From positions 1-34,031 of the forward strand of contig JBNLBN010000014.1 of NCBI GenBank assembly GCA_050303335.1: a stretch of DNA of 34,031 nucleotides. The letters are read 5' to 3'. This DNA comes from Bilamarchaeum sp050303335. Its GTDB lineage: Archaea > Micrarchaeota > Micrarchaeia > Anstonellales > Bilamarchaeaceae. The notes beneath the pieces were generated by a model. It saw only the letters and a program-made list of their open reading frames with translations. It was not told where the DNA came from and searched no databases. The position numbers and the translations under genes were made by a program. Positions 8,149 to 14,393 of this stretch are shown piece by piece (position 1 is the stretch's first letter; each line of letters begins with the position of its first letter).

Positions 8149-8283
8149 ATGGTAGTAAAAAAGAAAACAGCAACCAAGAAAAAAACAACCAAGAAGGCAG
8201 CACCAAAGAAAAAGACCGTAAAAAAGACAGCAAAAAAAACTGCTAAGAAAACAACCAAGAAAAAAACAACAAGAAAGAAATAA
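8149..8283 (+). CDS. Histone-H1-like lysine/threonine-rich tail protein (44 aa)
   Basis: The protein is almost entirely Lys, Thr and Ala (22 Lys and 11 Thr of 44), in KKT/KKA repeats with one Pro. This resembles the C-terminal tail of eukaryotic H1 or bacterial Hc1-like proteins, so it probably binds nucleic acid non-specifically. It has no globular domain. The ATG at 8149 has a strong GGGGGTGA eight bases upstream and an AT-rich element near 8089-8100, so it has its own promoter and a leader of about 35 nt. An upstream in-frame start would add a hydrophobic, T-run-encoded segment and is not credible. It converges on glyA. Composition makes homology searches unreliable, but the start signals support a real gene. 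Confidence 0.7.
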   Translation: MVVKKKTATKKKTTKKAAPKKKTVKKTAKKTAKKTTKKKTTRKK

Positions 8284-8324
8284 TTCTTTCTAAATTAACT
8301 ATTATATCGCGTATTTTTCCTTTT
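8284..8324. terminator. Convergent terminator region between the H1-like gene and glyA
   Basis: This 41-base AT-rich gap has T-runs on the plus strand (GTATTTTTCCTTTTT), suitable for ending the H1-like transcript. No gene is visible in it. Confidence 0.35.
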
Positions 8325-9560
8325 TCATTCTTTATATATCGGGAACTGATCGCATAGTTCCTGAACCTGTCCCCGAATTTTCCCCTTCATTTCTTCGTCG
8401 GTGTGATTGTCAATTACCTTTCCTATCATTGATGCTATCTCCTTCATTTCCCCCTCTTTCATGCCGCGCGTTGTCAATGCAGCGGTCCCGACCCTGAGTC
8501 CGCTCGTGATGAAGGGGCTCTGGGTATCGAACGGAATCGTGTTCCTGTTCGTGATGATGCCTGCCTCTTCGAGTGCAATCTGGGCATCCTTTCCTGTAAT
8601 GTTTTTTGGAGTAAGATCCAGAAGGACCAGGTGCGTTTCCGTTTTTCCGCCTACAAGCCGGAGGCCGTTTGATACAAGTTCTTCTGCAAGCACCTTCGCA
8701 TTTCTTATGACCTGGTGCGCATATTCCTTGAATTCCGGCTGCATTGCTTCATGGAAACAGACTGCCTTTGCTGCAATGGAATGTTCAAGCGGCCCGCCCT
8801 GAAGCCCCGGGAATACGGCCTTGTCAACCTTCTTTGCATTTTCCTCCGTTGTAAGTATCATCGCGGATCTCGGTCCTCTGAGGGTCTTGTGCGTAGTGGA
8901 TGTTATTATGTCGGCATATTCTGCAGGATTAGGATAGCTTCCTCCTGCGATTAGTCCTGCTATGTGGCTTACATCCGCCATCATCACGGCTCCGACCTCA
9001 TCGCAGATCTCCCTGAATGCCTTGAAATCTATAACCATCGGGTATGCGGTGTATCCGCAGATAATGAGTTTCGGCTTTTCCGCAATCGCGATCTTCCTGA
9101 TCTCGTCATAATCAAGAACCTCGGTCTCCCTGGATACCCCGTATGAGACCGGCCTGAACCATTTGCCGGAGAAATTCACTGGCGAACCGTGCGTGAGGTG
9201 GCCTCCGTGGCTCAGATCAAGGCCCATGAACTTGTCACCAAGTTCAAGAAATGCGAAGAATGCGGCTATGTTGGCAGAAGCTCCTGCATGCGGCTGCATG
9301 TTTGCGTGGCCGACACCGAAGAGCTTTTTCGCCCTCTCAATTGCTAGGGTCTCTATCTGGTCGACATACCTGTTGCCTGCATAATACCTCTTTCCGGGAT
9401 ATCCTTCTGCATATTTGTTGGCCAGAACAGATCCGGTCGCCTCCATTACCGCCCTGCTTGCATAGTTCTCGGATGCAATCAGCCTGATGGTGCCCTTTTG
9501 GTATTCTTCTTCCTTTTTTATCAATTCAGCAATAGCACTGTCTGTATTTTTCAGATCCAT
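8325..9560 (-). CDS. glyA: Serine hydroxymethyltransferase
   Basis: This PLP enzyme interconverts serine and glycine using a tetrahydropterin one-carbon carrier. The family motifs are clear: TIRLIASENYAS near the N-terminus, YAEGYPGKRYYAGN, LDLSHGGHLTHG, MADVSHIAGLI and the PLP lysine in STTHKTLRGPR (Lys225). The ATG at 9560 gives 411 aa. A TTG at 9584 would add eight residues, but a TATA-like element at about 9586-9600 lies only 30 nt from the ATG, favouring a leaderless start there. The gene stands alone and converges on the H1-like gene. Confidence 0.95.
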   Translation of the reverse strand: MDLKNTDSAIAELIKKEEEYQKGTIRLIASENYASRAVMEATGSVLANKYAEGYPGKRYYAGNRYVDQIETLAIERAKKLFGVGHANMQPHAGASANIAAFFAFLELGDKFMGLDLSHGGHLTHGSPVNFSGKWFRPVSYGVSRETEVLDYDEIRKIAIAEKPKLIICGYTAYPMVIDFKAFREICDEVGAVMMADVSHIAGLIAGGSYPNPAEYADIITSTTHKTLRGPRSAMILTTEENAKKVDKAVFPGLQGGPLEHSIAAKAVCFHEAMQPEFKEYAHQVIRNAKVLAEELVSNGLRLVGGKTETHLVLLDLTPKNITGKDAQIALEEAGIITNRNTIPFDTQSPFITSGLRVGTAALTTRGMKEGEMKEIASMIGKVIDNHTDEEMKGKIRGQVQELCDQFPIYKE

Positions 9561-9585
9561 AACCCTCACAGCTTTTTTTCTCAAT

Positions 9586-9600
9586 TAACTATTAAAAACC
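9586..9600 (-). promoter_or_regulatory. TATA-like element of glyA
   Basis: Minus-strand TTTTTAATAG lies about 30 nt upstream of the glyA ATG, the spacing expected for a leaderless or near-leaderless archaeal transcript. Confidence 0.4.
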
Positions 9601-9682
9601 TAGCATAACTAATGAGTATAAACTTTGCTGATATTTTCTCAGGAAGTTTGATAAAACTTCGACGTCAGATTGTCTGAGTTTT

Positions 9683-9806
9683 GCTGAGGTCGCATAACCT
9701 GGTAGTGCGCACGCCTGGAACTTTTAACCTGGGCAGCCCGTTTTGGATGCCTTTTAACGGAGAGCGTGTCCCTTGTGGATTGGGGGTTCAAATCCCTCCC
9801 TCAGCG
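9683..9806 (+). tRNA. tRNA-Ser(GGA) with an intron in the anticodon loop
   Basis: The acceptor stem GCTGAGG (9683-9689) pairs perfectly with CCTCAGC (9799-9805). The discriminator is G, as in tRNA-Ser, and CCA is not encoded. The D-arm is GCAT/GTGC around AACCTGGTA. The T-arm has GGGGG, loop TTCAAAT and CCCTC. The variable arm is long (13 nt, TCC/GGA stem), making this a class II tRNA. The anticodon stem CACGC (9710-9714) is completed only by GCGTG at 9764-9768, so about 42 nt interrupt the loop. The anticodon is GGA whichever junction between positions 33/34 and 37/38 (except after 38) is chosen, because GGA occurs on both sides. An AT-rich box, TTGATAAAAC, near 9647-9656 may be its promoter. 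Confidence 0.88.
9721..9762 (+). other. Probable tRNA intron (42 nt, position 37/38)
   Basis: At the canonical archaeal site after nucleotide 37, removal of these 42 bases restores a seven-base loop, CTGGAAA. The best bulge-helix-bulge I can draw has only three of four central pairs (CTGG with ACGG), so it is a relaxed form. The octamer CTTTTAAC occurs at 9721-9728 and again at 9751-9758. The exact junction is not certain. Confidence 0.6.
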
Positions 9807-9807
9807 T

Positions 9808-9830
9808 TTAAGCTTTTAGAAAAAGCTTAA
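9808..9830. terminator. Perfect 10-bp hairpin between tRNA-Ser and a convergent gene
   Basis: TTAAGCTTTT and AAAAGCTTAA flank a three-base loop, two bases after the tRNA 3' end and 14 bases before the stop of the convergent gene at 9844. The T-run within the arm on either strand suits bidirectional termination or tRNA 3' trailer processing. Confidence 0.5.
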
Positions 9831-9843
9831 CCAAAACTTTCTA

Positions 9844-10113
9844 CTAATTTTTGAATGAAAAAACAGCAAGTCCTATCAGTATGAAGGCCGGCCCGCAGCA
9901 GGAATAGCTGTAATCTATGTTATCGTAGAACTCGGCCGTGCATCTGTCTACGCACGAATCGTATGCGGCATAGTCCTTGAGTTCGCAGTACCTGCCGTTC
10001 AGGCTTCCGTTTCCTGCATGGCAGCAATCATCAAGGCACCTGTCGAAGGCGTCGGTTGCGTTCTCTGCTATTGCAAGCCCTGCAATCAATATCAGAAAAA
10101 GAATTCGTCTCAT
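9844..10113 (-). CDS. Small exported Cys-rich protein with C-terminal membrane anchor
   Basis: I do not recognise a family. The 89-aa product has a signal-peptide-like N-terminus (RRILFLILIAGLAIA, cleavage plausible after residue 16) and a C-terminal hydrophobic stretch (AFILIGLAVFSF). Between them is a 50-residue external segment with eight Cys in pairs (CLDDCC, CVDRC, CC), which suggests disulfides or a small metal site. It is divergent from another exported Cys-rich gene at 10165, with only 51 bp between the two start codons, so the two may be co-regulated and act together at the cell surface. The role is unknown. Confidence 0.7.
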   Translation of the reverse strand: MRRILFLILIAGLAIAENATDAFDRCLDDCCHAGNGSLNGRYCELKDYAAYDSCVDRCTAEFYDNIDYSYSCCGPAFILIGLAVFSFKN

Positions 10114-10164
10114 GAGAAAAAACTATTCACAAAGTAATAAAAATGTAGCAACCAATTCATTCTC

Positions 10165-10770
10165 ATGAAATACATCATCTTGCTCATGTCATTTTTGGCA
10201 TTCGGGTGCCTTGGATCCGATTCGGGCATTCCGATCATCGAGCCTCCGCAGCAGGAGCCGGTATGCCATACAGTTACAGAGATGGTCCCGGTTGTCATCG
10301 AAGAATGCGGTGAGGTCGCATACACGGAAGAAGTCTGTGAAAGGAGGGAACTTGAATACAACACCTCCATGGCCTCGATATCGCACATCTGCTCGCTTTC
10401 TGATGAGGGATGCGGGGGAACGAACCTTTCAAACTGCTCCTCATGCAGCAAGGCAGTGACAAGGTGTACTCTTGAAATTACGAACCTCGACAAGCGGAAG
10501 TCCGGGGAATGGACTGTTGGCGCGACTTTCGTTTCAGGGAAGGCTACTTTTTCGAGGGAGCCGATCACGAAGACGATCGATCCGGAGGAATCCCAGTTTT
10601 TCGATTTCCAGCAGTTCTATGATCCGGGAGCTCCGATAAATTCCGCAACATGCAAGCTCGTAGTTACTGATGTTCCGGTCGTTGAAGACTGCCAGGACGT
10701 CACGAAGACAAGGAACGACTGTTCCAACGTGACGAAGATGGTCGAGGTCTCAAAGGAAGTGTGCAACTAG
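10165..10770 (+). CDS. Predicted Cys-rich lipoprotein, unknown function
   Basis: The N-terminus (KYIILLMSFLAFGC) is a short signal peptide ending in a lipobox-like AFGC with Cys15, so lipid anchoring outside the cytoplasm is likely. The 201-aa mature part has many Cys. Similar phrases frame it, with VCHTVTEMVPVVIEEC near the start and DCSNVTKMVEVSKEVC at the end, suggesting an internal duplication of a Cys-bounded valine-rich element. In between is a beta-rich stretch (CTLEITNLDKRKSGEW) that may be an immunoglobulin-like sandwich. An AT-rich box near 10128-10140 could be the promoter. The last 21 bp overlap cbf5 convergently. The family is not recognised. Confidence 0.72.
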   Translation: MKYIILLMSFLAFGCLGSDSGIPIIEPPQQEPVCHTVTEMVPVVIEECGEVAYTEEVCERRELEYNTSMASISHICSLSDEGCGGTNLSNCSSCSKAVTRCTLEITNLDKRKSGEWTVGATFVSGKATFSREPITKTIDPEESQFFDFQQFYDPGAPINSATCKLVVTDVPVVEDCQDVTKTRNDCSNVTKMVEVSKEVCN

Positions 10771-11556
10771 GTGCATCCTTTCCATCCTTATTCCTTTTTC
10801 TTCTCTTATGCCTACTCCGACGAATAATTCGTTGCAGTATACGGCAACCCTCTCTTTTTCTCCACTGTCCTCTAAAATTGCGGGCTTCATTATCCTGGCC
10901 CCGTTCATTATGTTGCGAAGCGACGATTCCTTTATCACGACTTTAGGCAGATCGATCAATTCCTCCGGCCTCCTCAGCATCTTTTCCAGCCTTGTGCCAT
11001 CGCCTTTTTTTGAGTAATATACCGCATCTATAACATCATGCATCTTCACGCACTGGTCCTCTGTTATATCTCCGACCGCTATCCTGCGCAGCTCCTCCAT
11101 CCTGGCACCACCGCATTTCGTTCCGATGTCCTTGCAGAGGGTTCGTATGTATGTTCCTGCATCGACTTTGGCTACAAACAGGGCGAGCCGGCCATTAACT
11201 TCCAGGAGTTCAAGCGAATGGACGACCCTCTTCCTGGGCCTTTTCCTCACGGCGCTTTTCTTTGGCGGTGTCTGTATTATCTCCCCGGTAAACTCACTGA
11301 AGAGATCCAGGATCCTTTGCCGGTCCTGTATCTGCCTGAATTTGATTATCCCAACATATGTCTTTTCCTTTCCTGCAATATACTGGAGAAGTTTCGTAGC
11401 CCTCCCGAGAGCTATCGGAAGCACTCCTGATACGTCCGGATCAAGTGTTCCTGCATGTCCTGCCCTGCTTGCACCCGTGATCTTTTTAACAAAAGTAGTG
11501 ATCTCATGTGAAGTATGCCCAGGGGGCTTGTCAAGGATGATCACCGAATCGTACAT
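10750..11556 (-). CDS. cbf5: H/ACA RNP pseudouridine synthase Cbf5 (TruB family)
   Basis: Cbf5 is the catalytic subunit of archaeal H/ACA guide RNPs and can also make Psi55 in tRNA. The TruB core is clear: ILDKPPGHTSHEI, then RAGHAGTLDPDVSGVLP with the catalytic Asp39, and KVDAGTYIRTLCKDIG. The C-terminal ~75 residues (LPKVVIKESS...NGARIMKPAI) form a PUA domain. At 268 aa it is shorter than typical Cbf5 (about 330), with almost no N-terminal extension. I prefer the ATG at 11556 because TGAGG lies just upstream; a GTG at 11565 is possible. It is last in the operon DUF106-cmk-eL14-cbf5. The final 21 bp overlap the lipoprotein gene. Confidence 0.93.
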   Translation of the reverse strand: MYDSVIILDKPPGHTSHEITTFVKKITGASRAGHAGTLDPDVSGVLPIALGRATKLLQYIAGKEKTYVGIIKFRQIQDRQRILDLFSEFTGEIIQTPPKKSAVRKRPRKRVVHSLELLEVNGRLALFVAKVDAGTYIRTLCKDIGTKCGGARMEELRRIAVGDITEDQCVKMHDVIDAVYYSKKGDGTRLEKMLRRPEELIDLPKVVIKESSLRNIMNGARIMKPAILEDSGEKERVAVYCNELFVGVGIREEKGIRMERMHLVAHFL

Positions 11557-11594
11557 GTTCCTCACAAGATCAGGCGATGCAGCCTCATATTCCT

Positions 11595-11747
11595 CTATTT
11601 CGGAAGGAGGTGCTTTACCGATACCTTCCTCTCTTTTTTCTCGCCCTGCACCATTACGAAATTGCTGTCCAGCACTTTGCTGACTGTAACCTCTTCCCCC
11701 TTTCTCCTTCCTGCATTCATTATGTAAACCGCTCCAACTTCTATCAT
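11595..11747 (-). CDS. rpl14e: Large-subunit ribosomal protein eL14 (L14e), 50 aa
   Basis: The reading frame begins MIEVGAVYIMNAGRRKGEE, continues with VTVSKVLDSNFVMV and ends VKHLLPK. This is the KOW-like eL14 pattern (MIEVGR...AGR.AG....V..ID.NFV.V, ending in KHL.P). At 50 aa it is shorter than the usual archaeal 75-95 aa and keeps only the core barrel. It starts two bases after the cmk stop with GAGGGAT upstream and is followed by cbf5, the standard archaeal neighbourhood cmk-(L34e)-L14e-cbf5. eL34, often between cmk and eL14, is absent here. The frame is easy to miss because of its size. Confidence 0.88.
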   Translation of the reverse strand: MIEVGAVYIMNAGRRKGEEVTVSKVLDSNFVMVQGEKKERKVSVKHLLPK

Positions 11748-11748
11748 A

Positions 11749-12252
11749 TCAATCCCTCAAAATTTCCAATACGATCCTCACAAGCTTGTCAGGGCTGAAT
11801 CTCGCGCTGTTCAGGACAGCATCGAACTTTTCTGTATCATCTATGTCGATGCCGTAGGTCTTCATATATCTTTTCCTGTTGCCCTCATCCCTTTCGATTA
11901 CATGCTTCCTTGCGGCTTCGATATCCATCCCGTCCCGTCCGACAAGCCTCTCTGCACGAACATCTACAGGGCAGTCGACCTTTATGCGCAAGTCAGCATC
12001 CACGATCCATGGCCCGAGCCATGTTGTTACAACACAGTCTCCTGTGGCCATTTCCTTAAGCAGGTCGTCGAACTTCCTGTCGATTTCCGGATCTTTTTCC
12101 GCCATCTTCTGGAATTCCATGAGGCTCACTCCCTCCTTCTGCGCGAGGTCCTTGAATGTCGGGCATACTAGTTTGTATCCGAGCTTTTCTGCAAGCAGCC
12201 TCCCGAGCGTGGTCTTTCCGGAGCCGCTGAGGCCTGAAATGGCTATTATCAC
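11749..12252 (-). CDS. cmk: Cytidylate kinase (archaeal type)
   Basis: This enzyme phosphorylates CMP/dCMP with ATP. The P-loop SGLSGSGKTTLG sits at the extreme N-terminus, followed by LVCPTFKDLAQKEG, CVVTTWLGPWIVDADLRIKV and an Arg-rich lid (RDEGNRKRY), all typical of the short archaeal CMP kinase. The start is GTG at 12252, whose GTGA overlaps the TGA of the DUF106 gene, with GAGGGGGAT upstream. This gives 167 aa and places the P-loop where the family has it. A longer frame reaching 12330 would duplicate DUF106 coding sequence and is rejected. eL14 follows two bases after the stop. Confidence 0.93.
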   Translation of the reverse strand: MIIAISGLSGSGKTTLGRLLAEKLGYKLVCPTFKDLAQKEGVSLMEFQKMAEKDPEIDRKFDDLLKEMATGDCVVTTWLGPWIVDADLRIKVDCPVDVRAERLVGRDGMDIEAARKHVIERDEGNRKRYMKTYGIDIDDTEKFDAVLNSARFSPDKLVRIVLEILRD

Positions 12253-13055
12253 AGCATCCCCCTCTTCTTCGCCTGGCTGATCGCCAGGGACAGGGTCAAA
12301 TTCGATACCAGCGATATGAGTATGAACCACCAGTATGGCTGGTAAATCCTCTGCACGTTGAAAATCGGTATGGTAAAAGGAAGATCGACCCTGAAGTGCG
12401 TGCCGCTGTCCAGCGTAGCCCTGACTTCGCTTACTGATGCCGCATCTGCAGTTATTACCATCTCTTCAGATTCTTCATATCTTTTCTTGTCCGTTGAAAG
12501 TACGAGCGGGTCGCCCTTGGGATCCTCCAGGTATGTATCGTCCGTTTCAGTGACATATGATACATACGTCGAATTGGTTCCTGCCTCTGCCCCATTGCGG
12601 AAGGACTTTGCAGTAATCGTCCATTTGCCGAAATTCGTGCCGTTCATCCTGTAGCATGCGCTGTAGATGCCGTCATCAGCCTGTTCATCGCATCCGATGC
12701 CGTTGTCTGCAAGCGATATGACGACATCATCATGTGTTGTCGGATCCACCTGTCCTACTACCCAGGTGAATGCGAGGAATATGCCAATAATTATTATCAT
12801 GGGCTTGAACTGGGCGAACATAACCTTGTTCATCTCCGGGAGGACCTCCATCTGCTTCTTCATGATGGCATCCATCTCTTTCTGGTTTCCCTTTTCCTTG
12901 GCCTTCTTGAATTCCTCACTCAGCTTCTTCGACTTGGCCTGGACTCCCTCGACCAGAGACCTGTCTACAAGCTTGTTCTGGAGGAACTTCGCGATTGCCG
13001 CATAAATGATTGCCAAAATTCCAACTAGAGCGATAAAATGTTCCAGAATCATCAT
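12249..13055 (-). CDS. DUF106 membrane protein (Oxa1/EMC3 superfamily) with a large external insertion
   Basis: Archaeal DUF106 proteins are YidC/Oxa1/EMC3-like membrane insertases. TM1 is at about 5-25, a charged cytosolic coiled coil at about 35-80 (LSEEFKKAKEKGNQKEM), TM2 at about 85-104 and TM3 at about 240-260. Between TM2 and TM3 there is a region of about 125 residues with two Cys and beta-rich text (GKWTITAKSFRNG, EEMVITADAASVSEVRATL). In typical members that link is much shorter. By topology this insertion should face outside and may be an Ig-like sandwich. The start is either of two adjacent ATGs (13055 or 13052), with a TATA-like ATTTAAT about 25 nt upstream. It heads the cmk-eL14-cbf5 operon, the usual location of DUF106. 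Confidence 0.85.
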   Translation of the reverse strand: MMILEHFIALVGILAIIYAAIAKFLQNKLVDRSLVEGVQAKSKKLSEEFKKAKEKGNQKEMDAIMKKQMEVLPEMNKVMFAQFKPMIIIIGIFLAFTWVVGQVDPTTHDDVVISLADNGIGCDEQADDGIYSACYRMNGTNFGKWTITAKSFRNGAEAGTNSTYVSYVTETDDTYLEDPKGDPLVLSTDKKRYEESEEMVITADAASVSEVRATLDSGTHFRVDLPFTIPIFNVQRIYQPYWWFILISLVSNLTLSLAISQAKKRGML

Positions 13056-13105
13056 TAAGTCTAAGAGGAGGAATCATTAAATAGCTTTGTTGAAATCTAG
13101 ATATC

Positions 13106-13642
13106 ATGGACGCTGGCAAGAAGGAGGCCATATATTATCTGATAATCAAGAGATACATGGACATCATAAATGACAAGGAGTCGCACTCGATCTCGATCAT
13201 CAGGCAGCGGGTCTCGCCTTACAACGAATTCGTCAGGAAGATCAGGGACGAGATGCTTTCGGAAATTGTCGCCTATGACTTCAAGAGGGATTTTGCAAGG
13301 GCCGCACAGACTGCCGTGAACCGCATCAGGGAAATCGAGACGATCGATTTCTCATTCAATTTCTGGCTGGAATTCCCTGACATCGAGAAGCTCAAGGTTG
13401 CCACCTCGTTCGACAAGGCAGTATACCTTGCAGCCCTCCTGCGGTCGCTCGGATCGGAAGACGTTAAGGTGTTTGTCACAAGGGGCGGAAAGCAGTATGT
13501 CCGGTTCTCGATTGGCAAGGATTTTCTGTTCTCTCCTGAGAGTGGAACGCTGTTTGTAGGGGACGACGTCTCATCAGTGTTCGAGAAGGACCCGCCTTCC
13601 TATGCTTTCAATGACCTTTCCTATGAGGACTTCGAAACTTAG
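13106..13642 (+). CDS. Conserved archaeal-type protein, possible degenerate transglutaminase-like fold
   Basis: I cannot name the family with certainty. The 178-aa soluble protein has an N-terminal helical half (residues 1-80, KRDFARAAQTAVNRIREIETIDF). The second half resembles the transglutaminase core in layout: a helix ATSFDKAVYLAALLRSLGSEDVKV, then the beta elements VFVTRGGKQYVRFSI and FLFSPESGTLFV. The catalytic Cys expected at the helix start and the His of the beta strand are not there, so an enzymatic role is unlikely if the fold is right. A TATA-like ATTAAATAG at 13075-13084 lies about 25 nt before the ATG. It diverges from the DUF106 operon with 50 bp between the starts. Confidence 0.65.
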   Translation: MDAGKKEAIYYLIIKRYMDIINDKESHSISIIRQRVSPYNEFVRKIRDEMLSEIVAYDFKRDFARAAQTAVNRIREIETIDFSFNFWLEFPDIEKLKVATSFDKAVYLAALLRSLGSEDVKVFVTRGGKQYVRFSIGKDFLFSPESGTLFVGDDVSSVFEKDPPSYAFNDLSYEDFET

Positions 13643-13668
13643 GTCGACCTAAAGTAATATATATTACT
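13641..13668. promoter_or_regulatory. Two adjacent perfect palindromes including a symmetric TATA element
   Basis: AGGTCGACCT (13641-13650) is a perfect 10-bp palindrome overlapping the upstream stop codon. AGTAATATATATTACT (13653-13668) is a perfect 16-bp palindrome that contains the only good TATA box for the gene at 13700. The first half-site could be an operator beside the promoter; the second may simply be a symmetric TATA. Confidence 0.45.
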
Positions 13669-13699
13669 ATAGTTCCGTATATTATGGGTAGGGGGTTAC

Positions 13700-14245
13700 A
13701 TGACAAAAAGGAGAGGATTAGCTTTTTTAGAGGCAGAAGTTCCAAGTTCCGGACAAAGGGCAAAGACACTCAGGATATCGCCGTTACTTAGTCCGGCAAA
13801 CAATACAGATTCCGCAACGTCTTTTGATGAACTGAAGCTGCACACCCATTCTCTGATCGCATCACTTACCCAGCGCAAGGAATCAGCCCTCGAGTTTCTC
13901 AAAGGGGTAAAACGCAGGGCACTCTCCAGAAGCGCATCAGATGCCGAGAACAAGAAGGCGAACACCATCATAACAGCAACCAATGCCCTTAAGGAAGTTT
14001 ACATCCGTGCGGATATGGCCAGTGACGCAGAAGCGATGGCTGATATCTCAAAGGCTGCAAGGCACCTGAGGGCGCAGATAGACCACCTCGGCCTCCTCTC
14101 GGAAGGACAGTACGGCACCCCTCCGCTCGGGGACAGCATGGCCGAATACAGGAAGAAATCATGCGATGCACTGATGGAAAGGCTTCATGAAATGGTGGGT
14201 CAGACTGCCGAAAGGCTCGGATGCAGATTCCCCAAGCAATTATAA
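13700..14245 (+). CDS. Helical hypothetical protein (181 aa)
   Basis: I do not recognise it. After a basic, Pro/Ser-rich N-terminus of about 35 residues (TKRRGLAFLEAEVPSSGQ), the remainder is predicted helical with regular Ala, Glu and Lys (LKEVYIRADMASDAEAMADI, ISKAARHLRAQIDHLGLL). There is no membrane segment and a single C-terminal-region Cys pair at low density. The layout looks like a three- to four-helix bundle. The start is ATG at 13700 with a GGGGGTT ribosome binding site and the palindromic TATA at 13653-13668. The TATA box of the uL3 operon overlaps its last codons. Confidence 0.7.
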   Translation: MTKRRGLAFLEAEVPSSGQRAKTLRISPLLSPANNTDSATSFDELKLHTHSLIASLTQRKESALEFLKGVKRRALSRSASDAENKKANTIITATNALKEVYIRADMASDAEAMADISKAARHLRAQIDHLGLLSEGQYGTPPLGDSMAEYRKKSCDALMERLHEMVGQTAERLGCRFPKQL

Positions 14246-14393
14246 ATATTTCTCTCTAAAAAGATGATAATCCAATTATTTCCGGCGCGGTTTGTCGAGA
14301 GGCAACGCTGAATAGATTGTATCTATTGCAGTCCCGATGAAGTAGGGAATTTTCCTGAAATTAGCGGGCAACGCGAGGCAAAAAGGTATCGAT
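14246..14393 (+). promoter_or_regulatory. Promoter and structured leader of the uL3 ribosomal operon
   Basis: A TATA box (TTATAAATAT, 14240-14249) overlaps the previous stop codon, so transcription should begin near 14270 and leave a leader of about 120 nt, long for archaea. It holds several hairpins. GCG/CGC encloses 14286-14308. ATAGAT/ATCTAT is at 14312-14326 with a three-base loop. TCCC/GGGA is at about 14332-14347. GCG/CGC recurs near 14354-14364. The octamer GGCAACGC occurs twice (about 14301 and 14357). This is a candidate autoregulatory leader for a ribosomal protein. I see no gene in it. Confidence 0.45.

Noticed and set aside
11557..11720. N-terminal extension of Cbf5 through the eL14 coding region
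   Set aside because: The frame is open and reads plausibly (EIEEYEAASPDLVRN) but has no ATG, GTG or TTG start before a stop codon. It is the shifted frame of eL14.
11749..12330. Long form of cytidylate kinase starting at 12330
   Set aside because: The first 26 residues would be the DUF106 C-terminus read in another frame. The GTG at 12252 overlaps the DUF106 stop as GTGA, has a good ribosome binding site and places the P-loop at the family position.
14262..14360. C/D box guide RNA in the uL3 leader
   Set aside because: GATGA and CTGA boxes can be found, but spacing between the candidate C and D' boxes is too long (about 40 nt) and the terminal boxes do not form a convincing K-turn.
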